Shown here: one piece after another, positions 11,968-21,055 of the stretch
Numbering within the stretch: position 1 is the stretch's first letter
Layout: every line of letters starts with the position of its first letter
NCBI RefSeq assembly: GCF_023073715.1
Contig: NZ_JADPKA010000026.1
Location: forward strand, 186,001 to 250,000
Length of the DNA: 64,000 nt
Source of the DNA: Bradyrhizobium sp. 164
GTDB taxonomy: Bacteria > Pseudomonadota > Alphaproteobacteria > Rhizobiales > Xanthobacteraceae
Direction of reading: 5' to 3'
Made by a program: the position numbers and the translations under genes
Notes under the pieces: generated by a model
What the model was told of the DNA's origin: nothing
The model's input: only the letters and a program-made list of their open reading frames with translations
Database searches by the model: none

Positions 11968-13335
11968 TCAGGCGGCGCGTCCCTGTTGTTCGATGTCCTG
12001 CACCAGCCGCCGGCCGGATTGCGCCAGCAGCTCTTTTTTGCTCTCTAGCCCTTCGATCAGTAGCCGGCCATTTCGCTTCTTCCAGGCGCCGCCGATCATG
12101 ACCGCCTCGATGTTGACGAGGCTCGTCTGCATCACGACGGTTGCGACCGCATCGTGCACCGGGAAGAGGTTGAGATCGGAGGCGTTGATGATGACGAGGT
12201 CGGCGAGCTTTCCCGGCGCCAGCGAACCGATCTGGTTCTCGCGGCCGAGCATGCGGGCGCCTTCCGTGGTGATCCAGCGCAGCGCCTCGCGCACGGGGAT
12301 CGTGGTCGTCGCCGGGATGGTGCCGCTGGCCTTGCGCGTCTCCGCATTGTCAAGCGCCCGCTGCATCGAGAGCGCGACGCGAGCGGCGGAGAAGAGATCG
12401 CCGGCCAGCACGGATTCGAGATCAATGCCGATCGTCGGCCGCACGCCGCGCTTCAGCAACCGTCCGGTAACCGGAAAGCCGTGACCCTGGATCATCTCGT
12501 TCTCCGGCGTTACCGAGAACGACACGCCAAGATCGACCATCCGGTCCAGGAGATCGTCGGGCAAATCGTTGCCATGGACGACGTTGATGCCGGCGCCGAC
12601 GAGGCCGGCCTCGATCAGCTTCTCCCAGCCACCGGGCGTTTTGGCGGGACCGCCGCCCTGATGCATGGAGGCGATCAGCTTGAGCTCCCGCGCCAAGCGG
12701 AAGTCGTGCATGGCAACGTCGAGCGTTGAGTAATGCGGGCCGAGAATGGCGAGCCCGAGCGTGACGAGCCCGTCGCGGTCGGCGAGGGGACCTGCCAACA
12801 GCCGCTCGACTTCGCGGCGCGGATGCGCGATCTCAGAGAAATGCGGCTCGCCGGGCTTCGGCTCAGGCTTTGGCGAGCCATGGAAGAAGGCCGCGCGAAT
12901 GCCACTCTCGATCAGGCCGCTGACCGCGGCGTCGGTATGGTCAGGCGTCGGATTGTTGTGGCACCAGTCGACGAGTGTCGTCGTGCCGCAATTGATCTGG
13001 TTCAGCGCGCCAATCAAGGTGGCGATGTAGATGTCGTCCGGCCGGAATACGGTGGCGAGCCCGGCATGCATGCGGCGGAAATATTCGAGCAGCGTCCAGT
13101 TCGCTGCATAACCGCGGAGCGCCGTCTGCCAAGTGTGCATATGCGCGTTGATCAGACCGGGAATGATGATCCGCCCGGTGCCGTCAATGATCTCTGCCTC
13201 GCCGCTGCCGATATCGATCGACGGACGCACGCTGGCGATGCGGCTGCCCTCGACCAGCACGTCGCCGGTATTGAGATCGCCGATCGCGTCATCCATGCTG
13301 ATGACGATGGCGGATTGGATCAGCGTGCGCCGCAT
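11968..13335 (-). CDS. Metal-dependent amidohydrolase of the TrzN/AtzA/SsnA (deaminase) type
   Basis: A 455-residue TIM-barrel amidohydrolase of the S-adenosylhomocysteine/guanine deaminase and triazine hydrolase group. Metal ligands are seen as HMHTW (about 66-70), His in SMHQGGG, His in NVVHGNDLPDD and Asp in IGIDLES. The C-terminal beta sandwich has GSLAPGKLADLVIIN. Family members remove amino, chloro or alkylamino groups from aromatic and N-heteroaromatic rings. In an operon ending in hydroxyquinol cleavage it could deaminate or hydrolyse a ring substituent before hydroxyquinol is formed; this is an inference. It lies four bases from maleylacetate reductase. Confidence 0.88.
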   Translation of the reverse strand: MRRTLIQSAIVISMDDAIGDLNTGDVLVEGSRIASVRPSIDIGSGEAEIIDGTGRIIIPGLINAHMHTWQTALRGYAANWTLLEYFRRMHAGLATVFRPDDIYIATLIGALNQINCGTTTLVDWCHNNPTPDHTDAAVSGLIESGIRAAFFHGSPKPEPKPGEPHFSEIAHPRREVERLLAGPLADRDGLVTLGLAILGPHYSTLDVAMHDFRLARELKLIASMHQGGGPAKTPGGWEKLIEAGLVGAGINVVHGNDLPDDLLDRMVDLGVSFSVTPENEMIQGHGFPVTGRLLKRGVRPTIGIDLESVLAGDLFSAARVALSMQRALDNAETRKASGTIPATTTIPVREALRWITTEGARMLGRENQIGSLAPGKLADLVIINASDLNLFPVHDAVATVVMQTSLVNIEAVMIGGAWKKRNGRLLIEGLESKKELLAQSGRRLVQDIEQQGRAA

Positions 13336-13339
13336 CGCG

Positions 13340-14419
13340 TCACGTCACCGCTTTGATGGCGGCCGGCCGCTCGCCGGCCCAGGCGCGCGCGATCAGGTCG
13401 CGGATGGCGGCCCGTTCGAGGGGCCGCGGATTCCAGTAGGGATTGGTGACAGCGAGATCGGCCGCCTTGCCGATGCCGCTCTCGGGCATGCCGATGTCGC
13501 GCAGCGCGAGCTTTGCACCCAGTCGCTTCGCAAGGTCGTACAGCCCCTGCGACGCATCGGCCGCGCCGATCGCGCGCGAGATGCGCGCCATCGCATCCGG
13601 CACCGCCGGTGCGTTGTAGGCCAGCGCATGCGGCAGCACGATCGTGTGCGTTTCGGCATGCGGCAGATCGAAGGTGCCGCCGAGCGTGTGGCAAAGTTTG
13701 TGATGCAGCGCCATGCCGACGGTGCCGAGGCAGACGCCGCACAGCCAGGCGCCATAGAGCGCTTCGGTCCGGGCCTCGCGGTCGTCGCTCCTCGCGGCGA
13801 TGGCGGGGAGGGCGCGGGCCAGCGCGCGGATGCCTTCTTCCGCCATCAGCGATGTCACGGGATTGGCGTCGCGCGCATAGAGCGCTTCCGCCGCATGTGC
13901 GATCGCATTGATGCCTGAGGTCGCAGCCAGGCTCGCCGGCAGCGTCAGGGTCAGCTCGACGTCGTAGATCACCGTCTCCGGCAGCACGGCGGCGTCACGG
14001 ACCGTGGTCTTCAGGCCGTTCTCGGTCTGGCCGACGATCGGCGTCATCTCCGAGCCGGCATAGGTGGTGGGAATGCAGAGCTGGTTGACGCCGGTGCGCA
14101 AGGCCAGCGCCTTGCCAAGGCCGGTGGTTGATCCGCCGCCGAGCGAGACGACGCAGTCGGCCTCGCACGCCTTCATCGCCGCCAGTGCCCGCTCGGTGAC
14201 CTCGACTGGCGTGTGCATAGTGGCGCCGGAAAACAGGCCGGCATAGACTGATCCGAGCGCTGCACCGAGACTCTTGCTTTGCGCCTCCTGCTGCGGCGTC
14301 GTCAGCACCAGTGCGCGCTTGCCGCCGAGCCGTTCGACCTCGGCTTTGGCTGAAGCAAGCGTTCCGCTGCCAAACACGACGCGGCAGGGCAGGTTTTCAA
14401 AGGTGAACGACCCGATCAT
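13340..14419 (-). CDS. Maleylacetate reductase
   Basis: A 359-residue member of the iron-containing alcohol dehydrogenase superfamily, in the maleylacetate reductase branch. It opens with FTFENLPCRVVFGSGTL, has the NAD-binding GGGSTTGLGKA, then PTTYAGSEMTPIVGQT and the histidine block HHKLCHTLGG...PHAETHTIVLPH. The reaction is maleylacetate + NAD(P)H to 3-oxoadipate, feeding the beta-ketoadipate route. It directly follows hydroxyquinol 1,2-dioxygenase in function and is co-transcribed with it. It overlaps the Dabb gene by four bases. Confidence 0.93.
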   Translation of the reverse strand: MIGSFTFENLPCRVVFGSGTLASAKAEVERLGGKRALVLTTPQQEAQSKSLGAALGSVYAGLFSGATMHTPVEVTERALAAMKACEADCVVSLGGGSTTGLGKALALRTGVNQLCIPTTYAGSEMTPIVGQTENGLKTTVRDAAVLPETVIYDVELTLTLPASLAATSGINAIAHAAEALYARDANPVTSLMAEEGIRALARALPAIAARSDDREARTEALYGAWLCGVCLGTVGMALHHKLCHTLGGTFDLPHAETHTIVLPHALAYNAPAVPDAMARISRAIGAADASQGLYDLAKRLGAKLALRDIGMPESGIGKAADLAVTNPYWNPRPLERAAIRDLIARAWAGERPAAIKAVT

Positions 14420-14739
14420 GCGCCGGTCTCTTTAATGGGATAATCGACCTGGAAGCGCCCGATCCGCAAGTCGCCCAGCGCCTCGCGGACGCGCAAATGT
14501 TCGGGGTGGCTGGCATAGGCGGCAAGCGCAGCCTGGTCGGTGAATTCGGAGAACAGAACGACGTCGCAGGCGTAGTCGACATCGCTGACGTCGAGACCGA
14601 CCTCGATGTGAGTGAGGCCGTCGATCCGGCCGCGCAGGCCCTCGAACAGGGACTTGACCTTGATCCGGGCGGCGGAGCGCTCCGCAGGCGTCTCCCCGCG
14701 CAGCCGCCACATCACGATGTGCCTGATCGGGCCCGACAT
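14416..14739 (-). CDS. Dabb (stress-responsive A/B barrel) family protein
   Basis: A 107-residue dimeric alpha+beta barrel protein starting MSGPIRHIVMWRL, with the family hallmarks IRHIVMWRL and DVVLFSEFTDQAALAAY and a late ending VDYPIKE. The start at 14739 is preceded by AGGAA. The frame remains open further upstream, but that part lies in the intergenic control region. Dabb proteins act as small cyclases, decarboxylases or unknown-function partners and are frequent in aromatic degradation operons. It is the first gene of the operon and faces the LysR gene. Confidence 0.85.
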   Translation of the reverse strand: MSGPIRHIVMWRLRGETPAERSAARIKVKSLFEGLRGRIDGLTHIEVGLDVSDVDYACDVVLFSEFTDQAALAAYASHPEHLRVREALGDLRIGRFQVDYPIKETGA

Positions 14740-14846
14740 TTCCTGATTTCCTCGCCTGCGATTGTGCTTTGTTGGCGCCATTTTGCCTTGCAGGAATCGG
14801 AAATAAAGGTCAAAATTTGTAAGTCTCTTTTCCTCTTTCTGCAAAA
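14740..14846. promoter_or_regulatory. Divergent control region between the hydroxyquinol operon and its LysR regulator
   Basis: A 107-base A/T-richer gap between divergent starts. It holds the 8-bp palindrome TGGCGCCA (14773-14780), which fits a T-N11-A LysR box (T14768 to A14780), and A/T-rich stretches near ATAAAGGTCAAAATTTG that could supply promoter elements. This layout, with the regulator divergent from its target operon and a shared operator, is classical for LysR proteins. The exact -10/-35 elements cannot be fixed by eye. Confidence 0.55.
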
Positions 14847-15770
14847 ATGGACCGGCTGCTCCAACTCGAGGTCTTCTCCAAAACCGCTGAACTCGGCAGT
14901 CTTTCCAAAGCTGCCGAAAACCTGCGGATGTCGAACGCGGCCGCGAGCCGTCATCTCAGTGCGCTGGAGGAGCGGCTTGCGGTCCGGCTGATCGAGCGCA
15001 ACACGCGCCGGCAATGGCTGACCGAAGCGGGGCAGGAACTCTTGCAGCGTTGCAGCACGCTGTTGAACGAGCTCGCCGAGGCCGAGGACGCGGTCTCGGA
15101 CCGCGCGCTGTCGCCGAAGGGCATGCTGCGCGTGACGAGCTCGCTGTCCTTCGCGATGATCTACCTCGCTCCGATGCTGCCTGCCTTCCGCGCGCTCTAT
15201 CCCAATCTCAGCGTGCAGATCATCAGCGCAAACCGCTACCCCGACTTCATCGAAGCCGGCATTGACGTCGCGATACGCACGCGGGAGCATGAGCCGGATT
15301 CCAACATCATCGTCCGCCGCATCGGCCAGATGCATCGTGTGCTCGCGGCCGCTCCATCCTACCTGGAGAAGCAGGGCCGGCCCGAGCATCCAACCGATCT
15401 CACCCGTCACAACATGCTGATCTACAATCTCGCCAATGATCCCTATTCGCTCCGGTTGAGCCAGGGCAGCACGACGCAGACGGTCCGAATCGCGCCGACG
15501 CTCGACAGCAATGACGGCCAGATCATCTGTGGCGCAGCGCGTGCGGGACTCGGAATCCTGATCCAGCCGCTTTACATCGTGCAGGGCGATATCGCGGCCG
15601 GCCGGCTGGTGCCCGTCTTGACGGGCTGGGAGCTGCCACTGCTCACCATGAACATCGCCTATCAAAACCGCGTCAGGCTGCCGGCCAAGATCCGGGTGTT
15701 TTCCGACTTCCTCGTCAGCTACATCCGCGAGCATTCGGAGCCGGGAATCTGGATCGACGCGGCGAAGTGA
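14847..15770 (+). CDS. LysR-family transcriptional regulator
   Basis: A 307-residue regulator. The N-terminal winged helix (about 1-60) reads LLQLEVFSKTAELGSLSKAA with recognition helix SNAAASRHLSALEERLAVRLIERNTRR split across it. The effector domain (about 90-295) starts GMLRVTSSLSFAMIYLAPML. It most likely controls the divergent operon 14739-3882, and possibly the xylB-ABC genes downstream on its own strand, whose first start is 13 bases after its stop. The ATG at 14847 lacks an obvious Shine-Dalgarno sequence (TTTCTGCAAAA precedes it), so it may be weakly translated. Confidence 0.92.
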   Translation: MDRLLQLEVFSKTAELGSLSKAAENLRMSNAAASRHLSALEERLAVRLIERNTRRQWLTEAGQELLQRCSTLLNELAEAEDAVSDRALSPKGMLRVTSSLSFAMIYLAPMLPAFRALYPNLSVQIISANRYPDFIEAGIDVAIRTREHEPDSNIIVRRIGQMHRVLAAAPSYLEKQGRPEHPTDLTRHNMLIYNLANDPYSLRLSQGSTTQTVRIAPTLDSNDGQIICGAARAGLGILIQPLYIVQGDIAAGRLVPVLTGWELPLLTMNIAYQNRVRLPAKIRVFSDFLVSYIREHSEPGIWIDAAK

Positions 15771-15783
15771 GCGGGACGCATTC

Positions 15784-17229
15784 ATGTATCTCGGCATCGA
15801 TCTCGGCACCTCGGCGGTCAAGACGGTTCTCGTCGACGCTGCGCAGCACGTGATTGCAAGCGAGAGCCGGCCGCTCGCGACCGTCTCGCCGCAATCCGGC
15901 TATTACGAGCAAGATCCCGCGCAGTGGATCGATGCGACCTTTGCCACGCTGGATGCTCTGAAGGCATCGCATGCCGACGCGCTGGCGGCGGTCGAAGGCA
16001 TTGGGCTGTCCGGCCAGATGCATGGTGCCACGCTGCTCGATGCGAGCTTGAGGCCCTTGCGGCCCTGCATCCTCTGGAACGACGGGCGCTCGGGCGCTCA
16101 GTGCCGTATCCTGGAGCAGCGCTGGCCCGCCTTGCGTGCGACGACGGGCAACAAGGCGATGCCGGGATTCACCGCGCCGAAGCTGCTCTGGGTCGCGGCG
16201 CACGAGCCTGACATCTTTGCGGCGACCAGGCTCGTTCTGCTTCCGAAGGCCTATTTGCGCCTGGTGCTGAGCGGCGAGGCCATCGAAGACGTTTCGGATG
16301 CGTCGGGATCGCTGTGGCTCGACGCCGCGCGCCGGGACTGGTCGGACGCAGCACTGTCAGCGACCGGCCTGACGCGCGATCACATGCCACGCCTGGTCGA
16401 GGGATGCGCGCCCGCAACGCGCCTGCGCGGCGAGCTCGCGCGGCGCTGGGGCATGAGCCGGCAGCCGGTGATCGCGGGCGGAGCCGGCGACAATCCGGCC
16501 GGCGCCGTCGGCATCGGCGCGATCCGGCCGGGAAGCGCGTTCATATCGCTGGGAACCTCCGGTGCTCTCATGGCTCCGACCAGCAGCATCGCCGCCAATC
16601 CGGACCGCGCGGTGCATACATTCTGCCACGCCATTCCCGGCATGTGGATTCAGGCCGGCGCGATCCTCTCGGCCGCCTCTTGCCTCGCCTGGACCGCGCG
16701 CCTGTTCGGCGTCAGCGAGGCAGAGTTGCTGGCGCCGCTCGGAGTGCGCCCCCAGGCGCCATCGCCGGTGAGCTTCCTGCCTTATCTCGCAGGCGAGCGG
16801 ACGCCGCACGACGATCCCGCCGTGCGCGGCATGCTGGATGGTCTGAGCCACGGCACCGAGCGCGGGACGATCGTGCAGGCGGTGCTCGAAGGCGTTGCCT
16901 TCGCGCTTGCCGATTGTCGCGACGCGCTCGCGGATGCCGGCATTGCGATTGCGGAAGCCGATGCCATTGGCGGTGGTTCACGGTCCCGGTTCTGGCTCTC
17001 GGTGCTGGCAAACGTGCTGAATGTTCCGCTCCATCGCTTTGCCGGAGGTGAGACCGGCGCCGCGTTCGGTGCGGCGAGATTGGGGCGACTTGCTGTCACC
17101 GGTGAGGCAATCGCCGCCGTCTGCACGCGGCCAGAGCGCATCGAGACGTTCGAGCCCGACGCTGAACTGGTCGCTGCTTATGCAGAGCGGCCTCCCGCAT
17201 GGCGCGAACTGTATCGGCCGCGCCACTAG
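15784..17229 (+). CDS. xylB: Xylulokinase-like FGGY-family carbohydrate kinase
   Basis: A 481-residue FGGY kinase with the xylulokinase N-terminus MYLGIDLGTSAVKTVL (phosphate loop), then GLSGQMHGATLL and LWNDGRS. The C-terminal ATPase half has GAGDNPAGAVGIG, SLGTSGAL and IGGGSRSRFWLSVLANVL. Xylulokinases phosphorylate D-xylulose to xylulose-5-phosphate; close relatives act on other ketoses or pentitol oxidation products. It begins 13 bases after the LysR stop, and a complete sugar-type importer follows, so the product of import is probably the kinase substrate or its precursor. Confidence 0.87.
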   Translation: MYLGIDLGTSAVKTVLVDAAQHVIASESRPLATVSPQSGYYEQDPAQWIDATFATLDALKASHADALAAVEGIGLSGQMHGATLLDASLRPLRPCILWNDGRSGAQCRILEQRWPALRATTGNKAMPGFTAPKLLWVAAHEPDIFAATRLVLLPKAYLRLVLSGEAIEDVSDASGSLWLDAARRDWSDAALSATGLTRDHMPRLVEGCAPATRLRGELARRWGMSRQPVIAGGAGDNPAGAVGIGAIRPGSAFISLGTSGALMAPTSSIAANPDRAVHTFCHAIPGMWIQAGAILSAASCLAWTARLFGVSEAELLAPLGVRPQAPSPVSFLPYLAGERTPHDDPAVRGMLDGLSHGTERGTIVQAVLEGVAFALADCRDALADAGIAIAEADAIGGGSRSRFWLSVLANVLNVPLHRFAGGETGAAFGAARLGRLAVTGEAIAAVCTRPERIETFEPDAELVAAYAERPPAWRELYRPRH

Positions 17230-17359
17230 CATCGCTTCGATGTTGCATTCACGTCTGTTCGGTATTGCCCTGTGCTGCGACGTTTTGTTTAATGCGCGAA
17301 CCGCGCTGACAAACCGATAGACACGCGGGTGGGAAACGCATTGTGCGCCGGGAGGCACG

Positions 17360-18883
17360 ATGAACGATCCGATCCTCGAGATGCGCGGGGTCTCGAAATC
17401 CTTCTTTGGCATCAAGGCGCTGCGGGCCGTCGATCTCACCGTCTATGCCGGCGAAATTCACGCCCTGATGGGAGAGAACGGCGCCGGAAAGTCGACGCTG
17501 ATGAAGATCCTGTCCGGCGCCTACAGGCCCGATCCCGGCGGCGAGATCCGCATCGAGGGCAGCCCGGTGCGGATCGAAGGCCCGCTCGGCGGCCGCGCGG
17601 CGGGCATCTCGATCATCTATCAGGAGCTGTCGCTCGCTCCCAATCTCAGTGTTGCCGAGAATATCTATTTGGGACGGGAGCTATCGCGATCAGGATTGCT
17701 GGCGCGCGGCGCCATGCGCGAGGGCGTCGGCCCGATCCTGAAACGACTGGGCGCGGACTTCCTGCCCTCGACGCTGGTGGCGCATCTCTCCATGGGCCAG
17801 CGGCAACTGGTCGAGGTCGCGCGTGCGCTGCATGCCAGATCGAAGATCCTGATCATGGACGAGCCGACCACCGCGTTGTCAGCCGGCGAGAGCGCGCGGC
17901 TGTTCGCGCTGATCCGCCAGCTTCGCGCCGAGGGGCTTGCCATCATCTACATCTCGCATCGCATGGACGAGGTTTACGCACTCGGCGATCGCGTCACCGT
18001 GCTCCGCGACGGCCGGCTGGTCGGCTCGCTCGACAAGCCTGAGATCCGCGCCGACACCATCGTCCGGTTGATGGTCGGGCGTGACGTCTCCTCGTTCTAC
18101 AAGAAGGATCACGATCCGGAGGCGGGGCGGGGACATCCGGTACTCCGAGCGATCGACATGGCGGACGGCCAGCGCGTCAAGGGATGCTCGCTGACCGTGC
18201 ACGCAGGTGAGGTCGTCGGGCTCGCGGGCCTGATCGGCGCCGGTCGCACCGAGCTCGCGCATCTCATCGTCGGCGCGGCACGCAAGTCCTCCGGCCGTAT
18301 CGAGCTGGAGGGACATCCGATCGAGATCCGCACGCCGGGCGAGGCCCTTGAGGCTGGCATCGCCTATCTTACGGAAGACAGGAAGGCGCTCGGCCTGTTT
18401 CTCGACATGTCATGCCTGGACAACATCAATCTCGCCGTGCTCGCGCGCGATGCGAAGCTCGGCTGGTTTCTGGATCGCGACAAGGCGCGCGAGCGCGCCG
18501 AGCGGGCCTTCGCGGGGCTCAGCATCCGTGCCGCCAATGTCGCCGTCCCCGCCGGCGGCCTGTCCGGCGGTAACCAACAGAAGGTGCTGCTGTCGCGGCT
18601 TCTCGCTATTGCGCCGAAGGTTCTGATCCTCGACGAGCCGACGCGTGGCGTCGACGTCGGTGCCAAGTCCGAGATCTATTCGATCGTCGACAATCTGGCC
18701 AAGGCCGGCACCGCGATCCTCGTCATCTCATCCGATTTGCCCGAGATCATCGGCATCTGCGACCGCGTCATCGTGATGCGCGCCGGACACATCGCCGGTG
18801 AGATCAGGCGCGAAGCTGCGGCTCCCCTCAATCAGGAAGACATCATGGCGCTCGCGACAGGGACGGAGCAACTCGATGCATGA
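17360..18883 (+). CDS. Sugar-type ABC transporter ATP-binding protein (tandem domains), second system
   Basis: A 507-residue RbsA/XylG-like ATPase with two domains. Domain 1: Walker [15 protein letters not shown], signature [15 protein letters not shown], Walker [13 protein letters not shown]. Domain 2: GLIGAGRTE, signature [15 protein letters not shown], Walker [12 protein letters not shown]. The start at 17360 follows GGAGG at 17351-17355. A 130-base gap separates it from xylB, long enough for a separate promoter. It overlaps the permease gene by eight bases. Confidence 0.94.
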   Translation: MNDPILEMRGVSKSFFGIKALRAVDLTVYAGEIHALMGENGAGKSTLMKILSGAYRPDPGGEIRIEGSPVRIEGPLGGRAAGISIIYQELSLAPNLSVAENIYLGRELSRSGLLARGAMREGVGPILKRLGADFLPSTLVAHLSMGQRQLVEVARALHARSKILIMDEPTTALSAGESARLFALIRQLRAEGLAIIYISHRMDEVYALGDRVTVLRDGRLVGSLDKPEIRADTIVRLMVGRDVSSFYKKDHDPEAGRGHPVLRAIDMADGQRVKGCSLTVHAGEVVGLAGLIGAGRTELAHLIVGAARKSSGRIELEGHPIEIRTPGEALEAGIAYLTEDRKALGLFLDMSCLDNINLAVLARDAKLGWFLDRDKARERAERAFAGLSIRAANVAVPAGGLSGGNQQKVLLSRLLAIAPKVLILDEPTRGVDVGAKSEIYSIVDNLAKAGTAILVISSDLPEIIGICDRVIVMRAGHIAGEIRREAAAPLNQEDIMALATGTEQLDA

Positions 18884-19910
18884 CAGCTCGCCGAAAGCGG
18901 AAGCGGCTGCCGCTGCCGGCCTTGCGGCTGCGCAGGAGACGAAGCGTCAGCGCATAAGGATGCTGATCAGCGCGCTCGGCATGCTGCCAGTCCTGCTGAT
19001 TCTCTGCATCGGCTTCCACCTGTTGTCCGAGGGCCGCTTCTTCACCGGACAGAATCTCGGCATCGTATTGCAGCAGGCCGCAGTGAATACCGTGCTCGCT
19101 GCGGGAATGACTTTTGTCATCCTCACGGGCGGCATCGACCTGTCGGTCGGCTCGATCCTGGCGGCCTCCGCGATGGCCGGATTGACGCTCTCCAAGCTGC
19201 CGCTTGGCATGCTGTGGCTGCCAGCCGCGCTGCTCACGGGCCTTGGCTTTGGCGTCGTCAATGGCGTGTTGATTGCGCTGCTTCGCCTGCCGCCTTTCAT
19301 CGTCACGCTCGGCTCTCTCACCGCCGTACGCGGCCTGGCCCGATTACTCGGGGCCGACACCACCGTCTTCAATCCGTCCATTCCTTATGCCTTCATCGGC
19401 AACGGCTCGCTGACGCTCGTCCCCGGCGTCGCCTCGATCCCCTGGCTCTCGGTGATCGCCTTGCTCGTCATCCTCGCCTCGTGGCTGGTGCTGCGACGGA
19501 CCGTGCTCGGCGTGCACATCTATGCGGTAGGCGGCAATGAAAGCGCGGCGCGGCTTGCCGGCATCAAGGTCTGGGCCGTGCTGATCTTCGTCTACGGCGT
19601 CTCCGGCCTTTTCGCCGGGCTCGGGGGCGCCATGCAGGCGGCGCGGCTCTATGCGGCCAATGGCCTCCAACTCGGCCAGTCTTACGAGCTCGACGCAATT
19701 ACCGCCGTGATCCTTGGCGGCACCTCATTCGTCGGCGGCATCGGCTCGATCTGGGGTACGTTGGTCGGCGCGCTGATCATCGCCGTGCTGTCGAACGGCC
19801 TCATCCTCATCGGTGTCTCCGACATCTGGCAATATGTGATCAAGGGCCTGGTGATCATCGGCGCCGTGGCGCTGGACCGCTACCGGCTGCAGGGCTCTGC
19901 CAGAACGTGA
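18876..19910 (+). CDS. Sugar-type ABC transporter permease (RbsC-like), second system
   Basis: A 344-residue RbsC-family permease. The start is the ATG at 18876 ([10 protein letters not shown]), overlapping the end of the ATPase gene; an in-frame upstream start would lie deep inside that gene. After a 35-residue cytoplasmic tail come eight to ten membrane helices, [16 protein letters not shown], and the [18 protein letters not shown] loop. This system has a single permease, expected to work as a homodimer, unlike the two-permease system at 5253-7177. Confidence 0.93.
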   Translation: MHDSSPKAEAAAAAGLAAAQETKRQRIRMLISALGMLPVLLILCIGFHLLSEGRFFTGQNLGIVLQQAAVNTVLAAGMTFVILTGGIDLSVGSILAASAMAGLTLSKLPLGMLWLPAALLTGLGFGVVNGVLIALLRLPPFIVTLGSLTAVRGLARLLGADTTVFNPSIPYAFIGNGSLTLVPGVASIPWLSVIALLVILASWLVLRRTVLGVHIYAVGGNESAARLAGIKVWAVLIFVYGVSGLFAGLGGAMQAARLYAANGLQLGQSYELDAITAVILGGTSFVGGIGSIWGTLVGALIIAVLSNGLILIGVSDIWQYVIKGLVIIGAVALDRYRLQGSART

Positions 19911-19939
19911 AGGCTCCGCGAGAACTTGATGGGTTTGGC

Positions 19940-19956
19940 GCGCACCTGGAGTGCGC
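19940..19956 (+). other. Small intercistronic hairpin before the binding-protein gene
   Basis: GCGCAC, five-base loop, GTGCGC lies in the 121-base gap between the permease stop and the binding-protein start. It has no T-run. It may stabilise or differentially process the mRNA so that the binding protein is made in excess. It is short, so chance cannot be excluded. Confidence 0.3.
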
Positions 19957-20031
19957 ATGGCTTGATGAGAGATTCCGTTGCGGCAACTGGTCTGCCGTGC
20001 CGGAGATGAAGACAGACCAGGGAGGAAGCCA

Positions 20032-20979
20032 ATGTTGAAGACGATCACGCTCGCCGGCGCCGCGGTGACGCTTGCCCTAAGCACCGCGCCATCCTTTGCC
20101 AAGGAGCTCAAGTCGATCGGCGTCTCGCTGGGATCGATGGGCAACCCGTTCTTCGTCGCGCTGTCGAAGGGCGCCGAGTTCGAGGCGAAGAAGACCAATC
20201 CCAACGTGAAGATCACGACCGTCGGCTTCGAATACGACCTCGGCAAGCAGGTCACTCAGATCGACAATTTCATCGCCGCCGGCGTCGACCTGATTCTGTT
20301 GAACCCCGGTGATCCCAAGGCGATCGGGCCGGCGATCAAGAAGGCGCAGGCCGCTGGCATCGTCGTCGTCGCGGTCGACACTGCGGCCGAAGGCGCCGAC
20401 GCCACCGTGACCACGAACAACGTGCAGGCCGGCGAGATCTCCTGCCAGTACATCGTCGACAAACTGAAGGGCAAGGGCGACGTCATCATCGAGAACGGGC
20501 CGCAGGTCTCCGCGGTGATCGACCGTGTCGTCGGCTGCAAGAACGTGTTCGCGAAGAACCCGGGTATCAAGGTGTTGTCCAGCGACCAGGACGGCAAAGG
20601 CTCGCGAGAGGGCGGGCTCACCGTCGCGCAGGGTTATCTGACCCGCTTCCCCAAGATCGACGCCATCTTCGCCATCAATGATCCGCAGGCGATCGGCACC
20701 GACCTTGCAGCGCGCCAGCAAAACCGCAGCGGGATTGTCATCACGGCGGTCGACGGCGCACCTGATATCGAGGCCGCGCTGAAAGATCCGCAGTCGCCGC
20801 AGATCCAGGCGTCGGCTTCGCAGGATCCGTTCTTCATGGCGCGTCGGGCCGTGCAGGTTGGTGTCGGCATTCTCAATGGCCAGAAGCCGGCCTCGACCGT
20901 CGAGCTGTTGCCTTCGAAGCTCGTGACCAGGGACAATGTTGCCGAGTACAAGGGCTGGACGTCGGATCGTTCTCAGTAG
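20032..20979 (+). CDS. Sugar-type ABC transporter periplasmic binding protein, second system
   Basis: A 315-residue type-1 periplasmic binding protein. The ATG at 20032 is preceded by GGAGGA at 20021-20026; a longer in-frame start at 19978 is less likely. The signal peptide MLKTITLAGAAVTLALSTA ends at PSFA before KELKSIGV. Family segments are GSMGNPFFVALSKGAE, LLNPGDPKAIGPAIKKAQ, VAVDTAAEGADATVTTNN and AINDPQAIGTDLAA. It completes the ATPase-permease-binding-protein set 17360-20979 and is probably the partner importer of the xylulokinase-like enzyme. Confidence 0.93.
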   Translation: MLKTITLAGAAVTLALSTAPSFAKELKSIGVSLGSMGNPFFVALSKGAEFEAKKTNPNVKITTVGFEYDLGKQVTQIDNFIAAGVDLILLNPGDPKAIGPAIKKAQAAGIVVVAVDTAAEGADATVTTNNVQAGEISCQYIVDKLKGKGDVIIENGPQVSAVIDRVVGCKNVFAKNPGIKVLSSDQDGKGSREGGLTVAQGYLTRFPKIDAIFAINDPQAIGTDLAARQQNRSGIVITAVDGAPDIEAALKDPQSPQIQASASQDPFFMARRAVQVGVGILNGQKPASTVELLPSKLVTRDNVAEYKGWTSDRSQ

Positions 20980-20980
20980 A

Positions 20981-21028
20981 ACGCCGCCCCTAGCCGGTGC
21001 GCTCGACACACGAGATGACGGGCGGCGT
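20981..21028 (+). terminator. Possible terminator or bidirectional stem between convergent genes
   Basis: ACGCCGCCC and GGGCGGCGT form a 9-bp G+C-rich stem around a 30-base loop, right behind the binding-protein stop at 20979. CTTGAG follows rather than a T-run, and the loop is long, so termination ability is uncertain. The gene on the other side is convergent, where a bidirectional terminator would be expected. Confidence 0.3.
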
Positions 21029-21055
21029 CTTGAGCGATGCCGTCTGCTAAGCGAT

